Assembly: GCA_965197375.1 (NCBI GenBank)
Contig: CBDAMZ010000008.1
Location: 186,001-250,000 of the forward strand
Length of the DNA: 64,000 nucleotides
Source: CBDAMZ01 sp965197375
GTDB taxonomy: Bacteria; Acidobacteriota; Vicinamibacteria; Vicinamibacterales; UBA8438
Direction of reading: 5' to 3'
A program made the translations under genes and the position numbers. Of this stretch, positions 8,338 through 16,647 are shown piece after piece. The notes under the pieces are model-generated. The model had not been told where the DNA came from, made no database searches, and worked only from the letters and a program-made list of their open reading frames with translations. Positions within the stretch are counted from its first letter, which is position 1. Each line of letters begins with the position of its first letter.

Positions 8338-9840
8338 TTATTCCCTTGGGACCTGGAGGAAGACCCGTGAGCCACGACGCTGGACCAACAAGAACGCCGT
8401 TCGTCCAGACTCAATGGCGTTGAGCTGCTGAGTGGCTTCGGTGGCGGTTGCCACCTCGACGCGGTTCACGCTGGTGATGACGTCACCCGGCCGGACGCCA
8501 CCGGCCGCGGCCGAGCTGCCGCGCTCCACGTCGACCACAACCGCACCGGTCGTGTCGGTTGGCACGCGCAGGCGACGGGCCATCTGCGGCGTGAGATCTT
8601 GTAGCGCGATGCCGAAGACTTCGCTCACCTCTCCGGCGGTATTCGTCGCCGTGCGGCCTTCCTCAGCGAGATCGAGCTCTGCCACCGTGACGTTGAGCAC
8701 GACCGGCTCACCAGCACGCAGTACCTCGACTAGGACGGTCGTTCCCGGACGCGTTGCGATCACCTTGCTCTGTAGATCCTCGGTATTCTCCACCCGCCTA
8801 CCATTAAAGTGCATGATGATATCGCCTGGCTGCAGGTCGGCTTTATTTGCCGGTCCTCCCTCCTGCACCGATGAAACGATGGCGCCCCTCGGCTCGTCTA
8901 ACCCGAGGTCCTCATAGGACTCTCGCGAGACGTTCATAATCGCGACCCCGATCCGGCCACGGGTAACCTTCCCGCTTCGCAGTTCGGTCAATAGCTCGCG
9001 CACGACATTGCTCGGAATCGCGAAGCCGATGCCGACGTTGGACATCCGATCGCTGACGATCGCGGTGTTGATCCCGACCACTTCACCGCGCAGGTTCAAC
9101 AATGGGCCGCCAGAGTTACCCGGATTAATGGCGGCGTCGGTCTGGATGACGTCGGTCTGTCGCCCCGGTACCGGCCGGAACGGGCGACCAATGGCCGAGA
9201 CAACCCCCACCGTTACGGTGTGGCCAAGGCCGAACGGGTTGCCGATTGCCATGACCCAATCACCCGGCGCCATCCGGCTGGAGTCCCCGAACTTGGCGAC
9301 GGGCAGATCCCAATCTGGCCGTTCGATGAGTTCGAGTAAGGCACTGTCGGTGAGTGGGTCCCGACCCAATATTCGAGCTTCGTATCGGTCCCGCTCGTCG
9401 TCGTCAAAGAAGTCGATTTCAATTTTTGTTGCCTCTTCGACCACGTGGTTGTTCGTCAAGATCAGGCCATCAGAGTCGATCACGAACCCGGTGCCGGCTG
9501 CCCGAACCGTCTCTTCGCGGGGCTGTGACCGTGGGGAAGGTTGCCCGAAAAATCGACGAAAGAGGTCGTCGCTACCAAAGAAATCGTCGAGCTGCGTCGC
9601 ACGCTGTGTCTCGGTCCAGATGCTGACTACCATTGCTGTCTGCTGCTCGGCGATCTCACGGAATGTCGCCGCGTCGATCTGCCCGGTGATGGGTGTACTG
9701 TTTAGCGGCGGAGCCTTGGCCGCCTGGGCTGACGACGCTGGCGCCAGATTGAAGCGGGACGCGATCACCATACCGATGGCCATTGACGCCACCGCGATCA
9801 AGGCTGCGGAAAACACAGTGGTCCTTCGTATTGACATCAT
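8338..9840 (-). CDS. htrA: Do/HtrA-family serine endoprotease (DegP/DegQ-like)
   Basis: Periplasmic quality-control protease of 500 residues. An N-terminal signal anchor (about 8-30) precedes a trypsin-like domain with the triad His132 (TNNHVV), Asp165 (TDSALL) and Ser243 (NPGNSGGP), numbered from the chosen start. Two PDZ domains follow: PDZ1 with RGAIVSSVQEGGPANKADL and PDZ2 with VVDVERGSSAAAGGVRPGD. The frame is open to 9921, but GGGAGG immediately before ATG-ATG (9840/9837) marks the true start. The length and two PDZ domains are those of DegP/DegQ rather than DegS. Confidence 0.93.
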   Translation of the reverse strand: MMSIRRTTVFSAALIAVASMAIGMVIASRFNLAPASSAQAAKAPPLNSTPITGQIDAATFREIAEQQTAMVVSIWTETQRATQLDDFFGSDDLFRRFFGQPSPRSQPREETVRAAGTGFVIDSDGLILTNNHVVEEATKIEIDFFDDDERDRYEARILGRDPLTDSALLELIERPDWDLPVAKFGDSSRMAPGDWVMAIGNPFGLGHTVTVGVVSAIGRPFRPVPGRQTDVIQTDAAINPGNSGGPLLNLRGEVVGINTAIVSDRMSNVGIGFAIPSNVVRELLTELRSGKVTRGRIGVAIMNVSRESYEDLGLDEPRGAIVSSVQEGGPANKADLQPGDIIMHFNGRRVENTEDLQSKVIATRPGTTVLVEVLRAGEPVVLNVTVAELDLAEEGRTATNTAGEVSEVFGIALQDLTPQMARRLRVPTDTTGAVVVDVERGSSAAAGGVRPGDVITSVNRVEVATATEATQQLNAIESGRTAFLLVQRRGSRVFLQVPRE

Positions 9841-9917
9841 GTTCCTCCCACGCGGCCGGACCGCCGAACCTACTACGCTATCGTAACCCACCCCTGGCCA
9901 CCAGCACGCGTGATCCG

Positions 9918-11099
9918 TCAACAGAGTGCCGCGATCTCAGTCTGCAGGGGCCCGGTGACCGTTGCCTCGTCAGCCCCCACATACATATTCACTTCGGTGC
10001 GTACCCCGAAGGTATCGAAGTAGATCCCCGGCTCGATCGTAAACCCGGTACCAGCTAGCAGCCGGCGGTTGTCGTGGGTCTCGTAATCGTCCATGTGAAC
10101 GCCGTTCCCGTGCACCGACTCACCGAGGCTGTGTCCCGTGCGATGCACGAAGTACGGCCCGTAGCCGGCCCTCTCGATGATTGCCCGCGCCGCACGATCA
10201 ACCTCCCACCCCCTGAGTTCGTGCCCGGCGTGGACCCGCTCGTGCACGAGCCTGACGGCAGCGTCGCGTGCGTCGCGGGCGACGGCGAACACTGCCTGAT
10301 ACTCCGCTGGGACGGGCGTCCCGGAGTACGCCACCCATGTGATATCGGCAAAAACCGCGTCTTCTTTGTCCAGTTTGCCCCAAAGGTCCAGCAGGATAAT
10401 TTCATCAGGTTGGATCGGTCGGGATCGCCCTGGTGCCGGGAGATAATGCGGGTTGCCGCTGTTTTCCTGAGCGGCCACGACCGGCGGCGAATCGGTGACG
10501 AGGCCTTCGGCTTCGAACCATGCGACCATTGCTTGCTGGACATCATGCTCGGAGGGTGGCGAGCTGCCTCCGACGTGGTTCCCGATTAGGTGGAATGCTC
10601 GATCCTTGATTCGGTAGAGGCGCTCAGAGGCCTCGCGGTGGCTCTCCAACGCCGCGTCGTCCCACACCGCTTCGAAGCGTTGCACCAGGTCGCACGACGA
10701 AACTACTTCGACCCCGAGCGATCGAAGACAGTCGACGGTTCCCGCGTCGACCCGAGATACGTACGGGATGGCGCACCCCGGCGAGTACTCTATCGCGACG
10801 CGGGTCACGCCGGCCAGCAGTTGCTTGATCCCCTCGTCGAGCTGTTCCCGGTCGGCATAGAAATATTTGACGCCTGGTAGATGCTCGAGGCTGCCACGCT
10901 CGATGGTGTGGACCAACGACCGCGGCTTTCCGTTGGCAGGGACAAGGTAGTACCATCGGCGCGTCGTGAGCTTCGCGATCCCGTTCAGGCCGGCCATCTG
11001 CCTGGCAATCGGATTTGCGCCGTGGAAGTCGTATAGCAGCCACCCATCGAGCCCGTCTTCGCGCAGTGCCTGCTGAATCGCGACGATGTCTAATCCCAT
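9918..11099 (-). CDS. M24 family metallopeptidase (Xaa-Pro aminopeptidase-like)
   Basis: 393-residue dinuclear-metal peptidase with an N-terminal creatinase-like domain (about 1-155) and a C-terminal pita-bread domain. The five metal ligands are visible: Asp238 (LLDLWG), Asp252 (VFADITW), His323 (VHRTGHSLG), Glu356 (TIEPGIY) and Glu369 (RTEVNMY). The family removes residues in front of proline, but some members are prolidases or creatinase-like, so exact specificity is open. The frame runs to 11180; I chose the ATG at 11099, where similarity to the fold begins (MGLDIVAIQQALRE). It slightly overlaps the HtrA upstream open frame but not its real start. Confidence 0.88.
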   Translation of the reverse strand: MGLDIVAIQQALREDGLDGWLLYDFHGANPIARQMAGLNGIAKLTTRRWYYLVPANGKPRSLVHTIERGSLEHLPGVKYFYADREQLDEGIKQLLAGVTRVAIEYSPGCAIPYVSRVDAGTVDCLRSLGVEVVSSCDLVQRFEAVWDDAALESHREASERLYRIKDRAFHLIGNHVGGSSPPSEHDVQQAMVAWFEAEGLVTDSPPVVAAQENSGNPHYLPAPGRSRPIQPDEIILLDLWGKLDKEDAVFADITWVAYSGTPVPAEYQAVFAVARDARDAAVRLVHERVHAGHELRGWEVDRAARAIIERAGYGPYFVHRTGHSLGESVHGNGVHMDDYETHDNRRLLAGTGFTIEPGIYFDTFGVRTEVNMYVGADEATVTGPLQTEIAALC

Positions 11100-11337
11100 T
11101 GCAGTGCTCTGTGGAGTATACCGTTCATTGTCTACGACGACGGATATCGCGCGTGCGCTTGCACCTACCATGACATCCAACGTGCTCTCAATTTACCTAG
11201 ACAATGCGAGAGCGGCCGGCCTACTCGGACGCGGACGGTCTGCCAAAAATTTAAGCGGACCCGACGGAGGCGTTAGCGGATCCGGACGACCTTTGGGCCG
11301 TCGACGACGTGATGTGAGGATTGAACACGAGACTTGA

Positions 11338-11541
11338 ATGCCGGTCAAGTTCTTCGGTCACACGGCGGATGTTGGCGCGCACCTCGTTGCTCCGACGTTT
11401 GAGGCACCGTTCGTCGAGGCTGCGACAGCGCTCACTGAAACCCTTTGCGATCCCTGCGGAATCGAGCCACGGTTGTCGCGAGCCGTGACCGTTCACGCCC
11501 CCGATGTCGATCAGCTTCTGGTCGAGTGGCTGAGCGAGCCA
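11338..11541 (+). pseudogene. Archease, N-terminal fragment
   Basis: An ATG at 11338 opens a frame with the archease N-terminus: VKFFGHTADVGAHLVAPT, AATALTETLCDP, and the later LLVEWLSE at about residues 60-67. Archease is the partner that activates the RNA ligase RtcB. Directly after LLVEWLSE the archease match ends. From about 11536 the DNA instead encodes, in another reading frame, the last residues of RtcB. The open frame runs on to 11661 as unrelated residues. Roughly the second half of archease is missing, so the product should be non-functional. Confidence 0.72.
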
Positions 11542-11636
11542 ATAAGGATGTGGCTGAGGTGGTGCGCGTTGTGCACGAAGCTGGGATCAGCACGCGCGTC
11601 GCCCAGCCCCGACCGGTCGCGGTCATCAAAGACTAA
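11538..11636 (+). pseudogene. rtcB: RtcB RNA ligase, C-terminal fragment
   Basis: Shifted by one frame from the archease fragment, the codons from about 11538 read ANKDVAEVVRVVHEAGI followed by STRVAQPRPVAVIKD and a TAA stop at 11634-11636. This is the conserved tail of RtcB, the tRNA-splicing and RNA-repair ligase (typical tail A-Y-K-D-hxxVV-VV--AG-hxRVA-h-P---IKG). About 93% of the gene is absent and no start is present in this frame, so it cannot be expressed. A single deletion spanning the end of archease and most of rtcB would produce this arrangement. Confidence 0.68.
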
Positions 11637-11817
11637 GCGAGGACTCTCACAAATGCAGTAGCATGCGGCCGCCGATACATCCCGCCAAGGGCCCTGGACC
11701 TTCTCGTTAGCTGGTCAAATAACCCCGGCACTCTTTCTCCTCGTGCCGTGCAACGGCCGGACGCACCTCCGCCTAGTGGGTCCCCACACCGCGTCGAGGA
11801 CGCGATTCGATAGAGAG

Positions 11818-12390
11818 CTACCGTGCTGCGGGCTCGGTCCCGGGCGCTGCTTCCCCGTCTTCAGGTTCGGGGTCCTCAATTTCGTCAAGCAGCGTTGCTT
11901 CAATGTCACCGTTCTGGTGGCTGAACTCGTAGTTGCTTCGGTCCATCGCCGGGTTCCGAGGCACGCGTAACTCGACATTGATCACCTGACCGGGGAGAAA
12001 CGGTTCGCGAAGGCGGAACCGGTCACCGGTCACCGTATTGCCATCACGGTCGAACCAAAACTCGTCTACCTGGAACCCCGCGATGGCGTTCTCGGCGAGG
12101 TTTCTGACCCGGATCTCGGTGACGATGAAATTCCGTTCCCGCCGAGCCGCCGGCTGTGTATAGCCGATTTCGGCTAGGCCGCGAACGGTCGGGACCAACT
12201 TAAGATCGCTTCCGAGCCTGCTCGCTAAACGACTCGCGACGGTCGCGGCCGCGGCGTCGGCCGCGGCGTCGGCCGCAGCCGCTTCCGCGGCTGCAGCATC
12301 GTCCTCGACGGGCTCAGAGCCGCCACAGGCGGTGGTCACGAGAATACAGGCCAGGAAACCGAAACGTAGCGCGCAGCTCAGGCGTGTCAT
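11818..12390 (-). CDS. Predicted lipoprotein, unknown function
   Basis: 190-residue protein. The start at 12390 is supported by GGGAGGAG seven bases upstream. The signal sequence ends in a lipobox with the lipidated cysteine at residue 22 (LVTTAC-GG). An Ala/Asp/Glu-rich stretch (about 30-50) is followed by a beta-rich domain (IVTEIRVRNLAENAIAGFQ, residues about 90-150) that resembles FxLYD-like domains describing relaxed conservation of intermolecular strands. A low-complexity Glu/Asp/Pro tail ends the protein. I do not recognise a specific family and the role is unknown. Confidence 0.7.
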   Translation of the reverse strand: MTRLSCALRFGFLACILVTTACGGSEPVEDDAAAAEAAAADAAADAAAATVASRLASRLGSDLKLVPTVRGLAEIGYTQPAARRERNFIVTEIRVRNLAENAIAGFQVDEFWFDRDGNTVTGDRFRLREPFLPGQVINVELRVPRNPAMDRSNYEFSHQNGDIEATLLDEIEDPEPEDGEAAPGTEPAAR

Positions 12391-12478
12391 CACATCTCCT
12401 CCCGAAGACATTCAGGGTGAAGCAAAATTATAGGTCCGGTTCGCCGGAAACCTCAACAGGAGAGTGGCTGGCGGGTCG

Positions 12479-12937
12479 CTACATCTCCCCATTCCAATCC
12501 TCTGGTTCAGGATTAACCGAACGGAAAACCTCCAGGTGCCATTTGCCCCCACCCCACGGCTCGATGACCTCAGCGGCCACCACATCTACCAGTAGCTCTG
12601 CGAAGGAGCGCCCCTCGGGATCCCCATCCAGATGGTACGCTGGCCCATCCCAGGCGAAGGTTGGATAGAGAATGAGGCTGAGGAACAGATCGTAGCCATC
12701 ATCGACGACGATGAGCTGGCCGCACGGGCGCTTCTGTGTCGAGTGATAGACGAGATACTTTTCGGCGCTGTGTGCTCGAATGTAGCGCTTCAGGGCGAAC
12801 TCGCGCGCGACGATGTCCTCGACCGCGATCTTTTTATCCCAGCAGTCACGACAGTACTTTTCCCCGCCGCGTGGCTCCGATACTTCTTTTGCGCCACATA
12901 ACGCGCAGCGGGCCTTCGCGGCTGAACGTGGAGACAT
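12479..12937 (-). CDS. Small zinc-ribbon-like protein, unknown function
   Basis: 152-residue cytosolic protein. Two CxxC pairs near the N-terminus (CALCGAKE and CRDCWDKK) suggest a bound zinc ion. The rest has a conserved-looking middle (EKYLVYHSTQKRPCGQ, LDGDPEGRSFAELLVDVVAA) and ends with Asn/Glu/Asp-rich residues. The frame is open to 13186, but the ATG at 12937 sits just before the zinc ribbon; the upstream part is antisense to the VOC gene. The two genes diverge from a 57-base gap. I do not recognise the family. Confidence 0.6.
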   Translation of the reverse strand: MSPRSAAKARCALCGAKEVSEPRGGEKYCRDCWDKKIAVEDIVAREFALKRYIRAHSAEKYLVYHSTQKRPCGQLIVVDDGYDLFLSLILYPTFAWDGPAYHLDGDPEGRSFAELLVDVVAAEVIEPWGGGKWHLEVFRSVNPEPEDWNGEM

Positions 12938-12994
12938 ACTGAGAATTGTAGACTCAGCGATTCGCGGTCGGCAAGCTGCTATCATTCTTCTTAG

Positions 12995-13399
12995 ATGAGC
13001 GGACGACCTGTACATCTCGGCATGCGCCACCTGGCAATGCATGTTTGCGCGTTTGAGGAGATGAAACAGTTCTACGTCGCACTGTTGGGTTTTCGGGTAG
13101 AGTGGGAGCCGGACTCGGACAATGTTTACCTCACTTCCGGGGCTGACAACCTCGCGTTTCATCGCGCGCCGGACGCCGGCGATCACGAGAAGCGCATCGA
13201 GTCAACACTTGATCACCTCGGGTTGGTCGTTCGCACACCGGAAGAGGTCGATCGGTGGGCCAGCTACCTGGAGGGGCACGGCGTGATGCTTGTAAAGCAG
13301 CCGAGAGCGCATCGGGATGGCGCCCGGTCGTTCTACTTCCGCGATCCGGACGGGAACCAGATTCAGATCATCTACCATCCGCCCATCAGTGGCTGGTGA
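12995..13399 (+). CDS. VOC superfamily protein (glyoxalase/bleomycin-resistance fold)
   Basis: 134-residue single-domain vicinal-oxygen-chelate protein with two beta-alpha-beta-beta-beta repeats. The first repeat begins HLGMRHLAMHVCAFEEMKQF with FYVALLGFRVEWEP; the second begins LDHLGLVVRTPEEVDRW and ends FYFRDPDGNQIQIIYHP. Metal-ligand candidates are His15, the His of LDHLG, and the Glu/Gln positions of the second repeat (GNQIQI replaces the common GN-IEL, so the last Glu is a Gln). The family covers glyoxalase I, dioxygenases and resistance proteins; the activity cannot be predicted from the sequence. Its 3' end abuts the glgP remnant. Confidence 0.82.
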   Translation: MSGRPVHLGMRHLAMHVCAFEEMKQFYVALLGFRVEWEPDSDNVYLTSGADNLAFHRAPDAGDHEKRIESTLDHLGLVVRTPEEVDRWASYLEGHGVMLVKQPRAHRDGARSFYFRDPDGNQIQIIYHPPISGW

Positions 13400-14026
13400 C
13401 TCGCGTCACGGGGCACCCGTCCCGGCCATCGAACGTCGCACATGGCGGTTACCGAGCGGAACCTCCACGATACCACCGCGAACCGTCGCGTGTCGTCGCC
13501 GGCTCGATCGGCGCATTGGCCCAGTCGATCTGCTCGTACTCTTCCTGCTGCCATCCCTCGGCGGAGATATGCTGATGGAAATATCCCTGAGGATACATAA
13601 ACCCGACCGCCACCAAAGGAAGACCGAGGTCACTCGCTTCCTTACAGATGTCACCGGCGAGGACGCCCAGGCCGCCGGCGTAGATCGGCAGCGATTGATG
13701 AATCGCAAATTCCGCCGAAAAGTACGCGATACAGCGGCCGGGGAGATCCGTACCCTGCTGTTGCCACCACGTATCGTGCGCAGTCCGCACAGCATCCAGG
13801 CCGGCGAGGCCTGGTCGTAAATGGCGAGGAACGCGGGGCGATGCATCACCTTGGCCAGTCGCTCGTGGGAGAGCGTCCGCAACACGCGCACGGGATTGTG
13901 AGCCGTCGTGCGCCACAGCGGGTGGTCGAGGCGTCTGAAGACTTCTCGCGCGTCTCGGTTCCAGGTCAACCACAGGTCGTTAGCCAACTCGGCGAGTCTC
14001 CCGATACGGTCGGGTAGTTCGGTCAC
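13400..14026 (-). pseudogene. glgP: Alpha-glucan phosphorylase remnant (N-terminal about 200 residues only)
   Basis: From an ATG at 14026 the frame reads LPDRIGRLAELANDLWLTWN, the DUF3417 start of long alpha-glucan phosphorylases that release glucose-1-phosphate from glycogen. After about 77 residues the homology moves to another frame (HDTWWQQQ, IAYFSAEFAIHQSLPIYAGG, LGVLAGDICKEASDLGLPLV). One missing G at 13796-13797 (TGGATG for TGGGATG) would repair this. A second slip near 13480 leads to IVEVPLGNRHVRR, after which the match ends beside the VOC stop. More than 500 residues, including the PLP site, are absent, so it is a dead fragment. It overlaps the dehydratase stop by four bases. Confidence 0.8.
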
Positions 14027-14973
14027 GCAATCAGCTCCGCAAAGGTCGGTAAATCAATATTCCCCCCGGATATGACTGCGGCGATCTTGCCCGGGCCGAC
14101 GCGTCCGCTCACGGCCGCCGCCACAGCACAGGCGCCCGCACCTTCTGTAATCACGTGTAAGTGGTCTGCCACCAGCCGCATCGCGTGTTTGATTTCGTCG
14201 AGGGAAACGACGATCGACGCGTCGACCAGATCGCGGAGCAGCGGCCACATGGTTGGGGTCACGGACTTGCCCCCGCAACCATCGACGAAGGACGCCTCCC
14301 ATCGATCGAAGTAGCTTGCCTGCTCGGCCGCGATTGACGCGGCTAGTGGCGCCGCGGTCTCCGGTTCGGCTGCGTAGATACGCACACGTGGTTTGAGCGC
14401 GCGGACGGCCGTTGCAATTCCCGCAAGTAGTCCGCCACCGCCAACGGAGGCGACGACGGCATCGACTTCTGGGAGATCCTCAACGATCTCGAGACCGATA
14501 GTTCCATTGCCGCTAATGAACTGATCATCGTCGAATGGGTGGACGAAACACCCAGGCAGCCGGTCAGCCTGGTGGCGTTCCACGGTCTTCCAGCACTCGT
14601 CGTAGCTCGCCTTGACTATCCGGGCGCCCAGCCGCTCAATGGCGTCAATCTTGGTTTGCGGCGCCGTGTCGATGACCAACGCCGAACAGGCGGTACCGAC
14701 CGCGCGTGCGGCAAGGGCGACTCCTTGCGCCGCGTTCCCCGCGCTGACGGTCCAGACGCCGTTAGTCAACGCGGCCGGCGTCAACTGTCGAATTGCATTG
14801 TAGGCGCCACGAATTTTGAAGGCCCCAATCGGTTGGAGTGTTTCGAGTTTGAGATAGACGTCGTCGGGCGAGGCCGTGCCGGTCTCCAACTTGACGAGGG
14901 GTGTGCGCCGTGCCACTTCGTAGATCACGGCCGCCGCATCTCGGATCGTGTCGATCGTGATCCGACGGGTCAT
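14023..14973 (-). CDS. PLP-dependent threonine/serine dehydratase family enzyme
   Basis: 316-residue fold-type II PLP enzyme. The Schiff-base lysine is in PIGAFKIRGAYNAIRQ (residue about 53) and the phosphate-binding glycine loop is SVGGGGLLAG. There is no C-terminal ACT domain, so it is the short catabolic-type threonine deaminase or serine racemase form, not regulated IlvA. The reaction would turn threonine into 2-oxobutanoate and ammonia, or racemise or dehydrate serine. The ATG at 14973 is chosen over a TTG codon at 14976; the stop of nadK is four bases upstream, so the genes are co-transcribed. Confidence 0.85.
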   Translation of the reverse strand: MTRRITIDTIRDAAAVIYEVARRTPLVKLETGTASPDDVYLKLETLQPIGAFKIRGAYNAIRQLTPAALTNGVWTVSAGNAAQGVALAARAVGTACSALVIDTAPQTKIDAIERLGARIVKASYDECWKTVERHQADRLPGCFVHPFDDDQFISGNGTIGLEIVEDLPEVDAVVASVGGGGLLAGIATAVRALKPRVRIYAAEPETAAPLAASIAAEQASYFDRWEASFVDGCGGKSVTPTMWPLLRDLVDASIVVSLDEIKHAMRLVADHLHVITEGAGACAVAAAVSGRVGPGKIAAVISGGNIDLPTFAELIA

Positions 14974-14977
14974 CAAC

Positions 14978-15901
14978 CTAGTGTTTCCCCCACTTCAGTT
15001 TTTGGCGTAAGACGGCGAAGTAGTTGCGCTGCTCCGCGCGCACGACCTTCAGTGAGTGTTCAGCAGATTCCACGGTGATGACATCGCCAGGGTCGAGCCT
15101 GAGGCCGAACTGCCCGTCGAAGCTCACGAACGCCTCGCGGTGTGGTCCGATCAACGTTGGTGCGATGCGAACCGCCGCGCGGCTCGGAATGACGATCGGT
15201 CGGTTCGTCAGCGTGTGCGGTGCGATTGGCGTCAGCAGAATTGCATCGACCGCTGGGTGAACAATTGGTCCACCAAGTGACAAGTTGTAGGCGGTGGAGC
15301 CGGTCGGGGTGGCGATAATCAACCCATCCGCCCGGCAACTGGTGACGAACTGGCCACCGACGGAAATGGATAGCTCAATGAGACTGGACAGCGCTGCCTT
15401 GCTGATGACGACGTCGTTCAAGACTAGCCGATGGGCGGTGACATCGCTGCCGTGGAGCACCTGCGATCGGAGCATCCGCCGCTCGTCGATGGACGCAGTG
15501 CCGTCAAGCGCCGACTGAAGGGCGTGGTACAACTCAGGTAACGTGATTTCCGTCAGAAACCCGAGGCTGCCGAAGTTGACGGCAAGAATCGGAATGTCGG
15601 CGGCGGCGGCGGCGACGCGGTTCGCGACGTCGAGCAGGGTACCATCGCCTCCGAGAACGAGCAGGAGGTCGGCCACCTTCGGGAGCTCGTCCTTTGAACA
15701 GGTCGACGGTTGGCTGAGACCCGCGTGTCGAGCGGTGTCCAGTTCGACTACTGCTCGGATGTCTCGGGCTTCGAGCCACTCAGTCACTTCGCGGACAACT
15801 GCCGCGGTTTCGTCGAGCCGAGTCTTGGCGATAACGCCGACCGTCTCGACGGCCTTGGCACGTGGGCTGCGGATCAAGGGTTCTGCGGTCATAGATGGCA
15901 T
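14978..15901 (-). CDS. nadK: NAD kinase
   Basis: NadK phosphorylates NAD to NADP. The 307-residue protein carries the signature GGDGT (84-88), the NAD-binding VNFGSLGFLTE, the LNDVVISK loop and the Gly-rich ADGLIIATPTGSTAYNLSLGG. Its length is typical of the bacterial enzyme. The start region overlaps the end of tlyA by 13 bases, consistent with the common tlyA-nadK pairing. Confidence 0.95.
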   Translation of the reverse strand: MPSMTAEPLIRSPRAKAVETVGVIAKTRLDETAAVVREVTEWLEARDIRAVVELDTARHAGLSQPSTCSKDELPKVADLLLVLGGDGTLLDVANRVAAAAADIPILAVNFGSLGFLTEITLPELYHALQSALDGTASIDERRMLRSQVLHGSDVTAHRLVLNDVVISKAALSSLIELSISVGGQFVTSCRADGLIIATPTGSTAYNLSLGGPIVHPAVDAILLTPIAPHTLTNRPIVIPSRAAVRIAPTLIGPHREAFVSFDGQFGLRLDPGDVITVESAEHSLKVVRAEQRNYFAVLRQKLKWGKH

Positions 15902-16644
15902 GCGAGGCGCAGGTGCAGAAAGAACTCCTGGTTGCCCCTGGCGCCCGTGATGGGTGATGGTGTCATCGCGCGTCGTTCCAATCCTACCTGACTGGCTGTG
16001 GCCGCCACCTCGCCTACGACACGCTGCTGCACGGCCGGATCAGTAACCAGTCCCTTCCTGGTGACTTCGCGACGGCCTGCCTCGAATTGCGGCTTGACCA
16101 ACGCCACGATATCGCCGCCTGGTCGCAAAAGTGGCGGCACCACTCTGACGATCAACGCGAGCGAAATAAAAGAGACGTCGATCGTGACCAGATCAAATTG
16201 CCGCAAATCGCGTGGCAGTAGGTCGGGCTCCAAATGCCGTGCGTTGATTCCTTCGAGCACGACAACCTGCGGGTCGTGTCGAAGCTTCCAGGCGAGCTGT
16301 CCCTGCCCGACATCAAGCGCGACGACACGAGCAGCCCCACGCTGCAACAGCGCGTCGGTGAAGCCACCGGTCGACGCGCCGATGTCGAGCGCCATCCGGC
16401 CTCCGACCGACAGGTCGAACGTGTCCAGGGCGTGTGCAAGTTTGACACCTCCGCGGCCGACATACGGATGGTCAGGTCGGTCAAGCGTAATCCGCGCGTT
16501 GGTGAAGACAAGAGCTCCCGCTTTCGAAACGACGACATCATCCACACGGACCTGGCCGGCCAGGACGACCGCCCTGGCGCGCGCTCGCGTGTCAGCGAGG
16601 CCTCGCTCGACGACGAGCGTATCCAGTCGCATGCGCCGCGCCAT
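15889..16644 (-). CDS. tlyA: TlyA-family rRNA 2'-O-methyltransferase
   Basis: 251-residue protein with an N-terminal S4 RNA-binding domain (about 5-55: RLDTLVVERGLADTRARARA) and a Rossmann methyltransferase domain with SAM motif DIGASTGGFTD (87-97). TlyA methylates 16S and 23S rRNA riboses and affects capreomycin sensitivity. Catalytic-type residues are visible in LVTIDVSFISL and LVKPQFE. The ATG at 16644 is three bases after the ispA stop. Confidence 0.93.
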   Translation of the reverse strand: MARRMRLDTLVVERGLADTRARARAVVLAGQVRVDDVVVSKAGALVFTNARITLDRPDHPYVGRGGVKLAHALDTFDLSVGGRMALDIGASTGGFTDALLQRGAARVVALDVGQGQLAWKLRHDPQVVVLEGINARHLEPDLLPRDLRQFDLVTIDVSFISLALIVRVVPPLLRPGGDIVALVKPQFEAGRREVTRKGLVTDPAVQQRVVGEVAATASQVGLERRAMTPSPITGARGNQEFFLHLRLACHL

Positions 16645-16647
16645 GCG

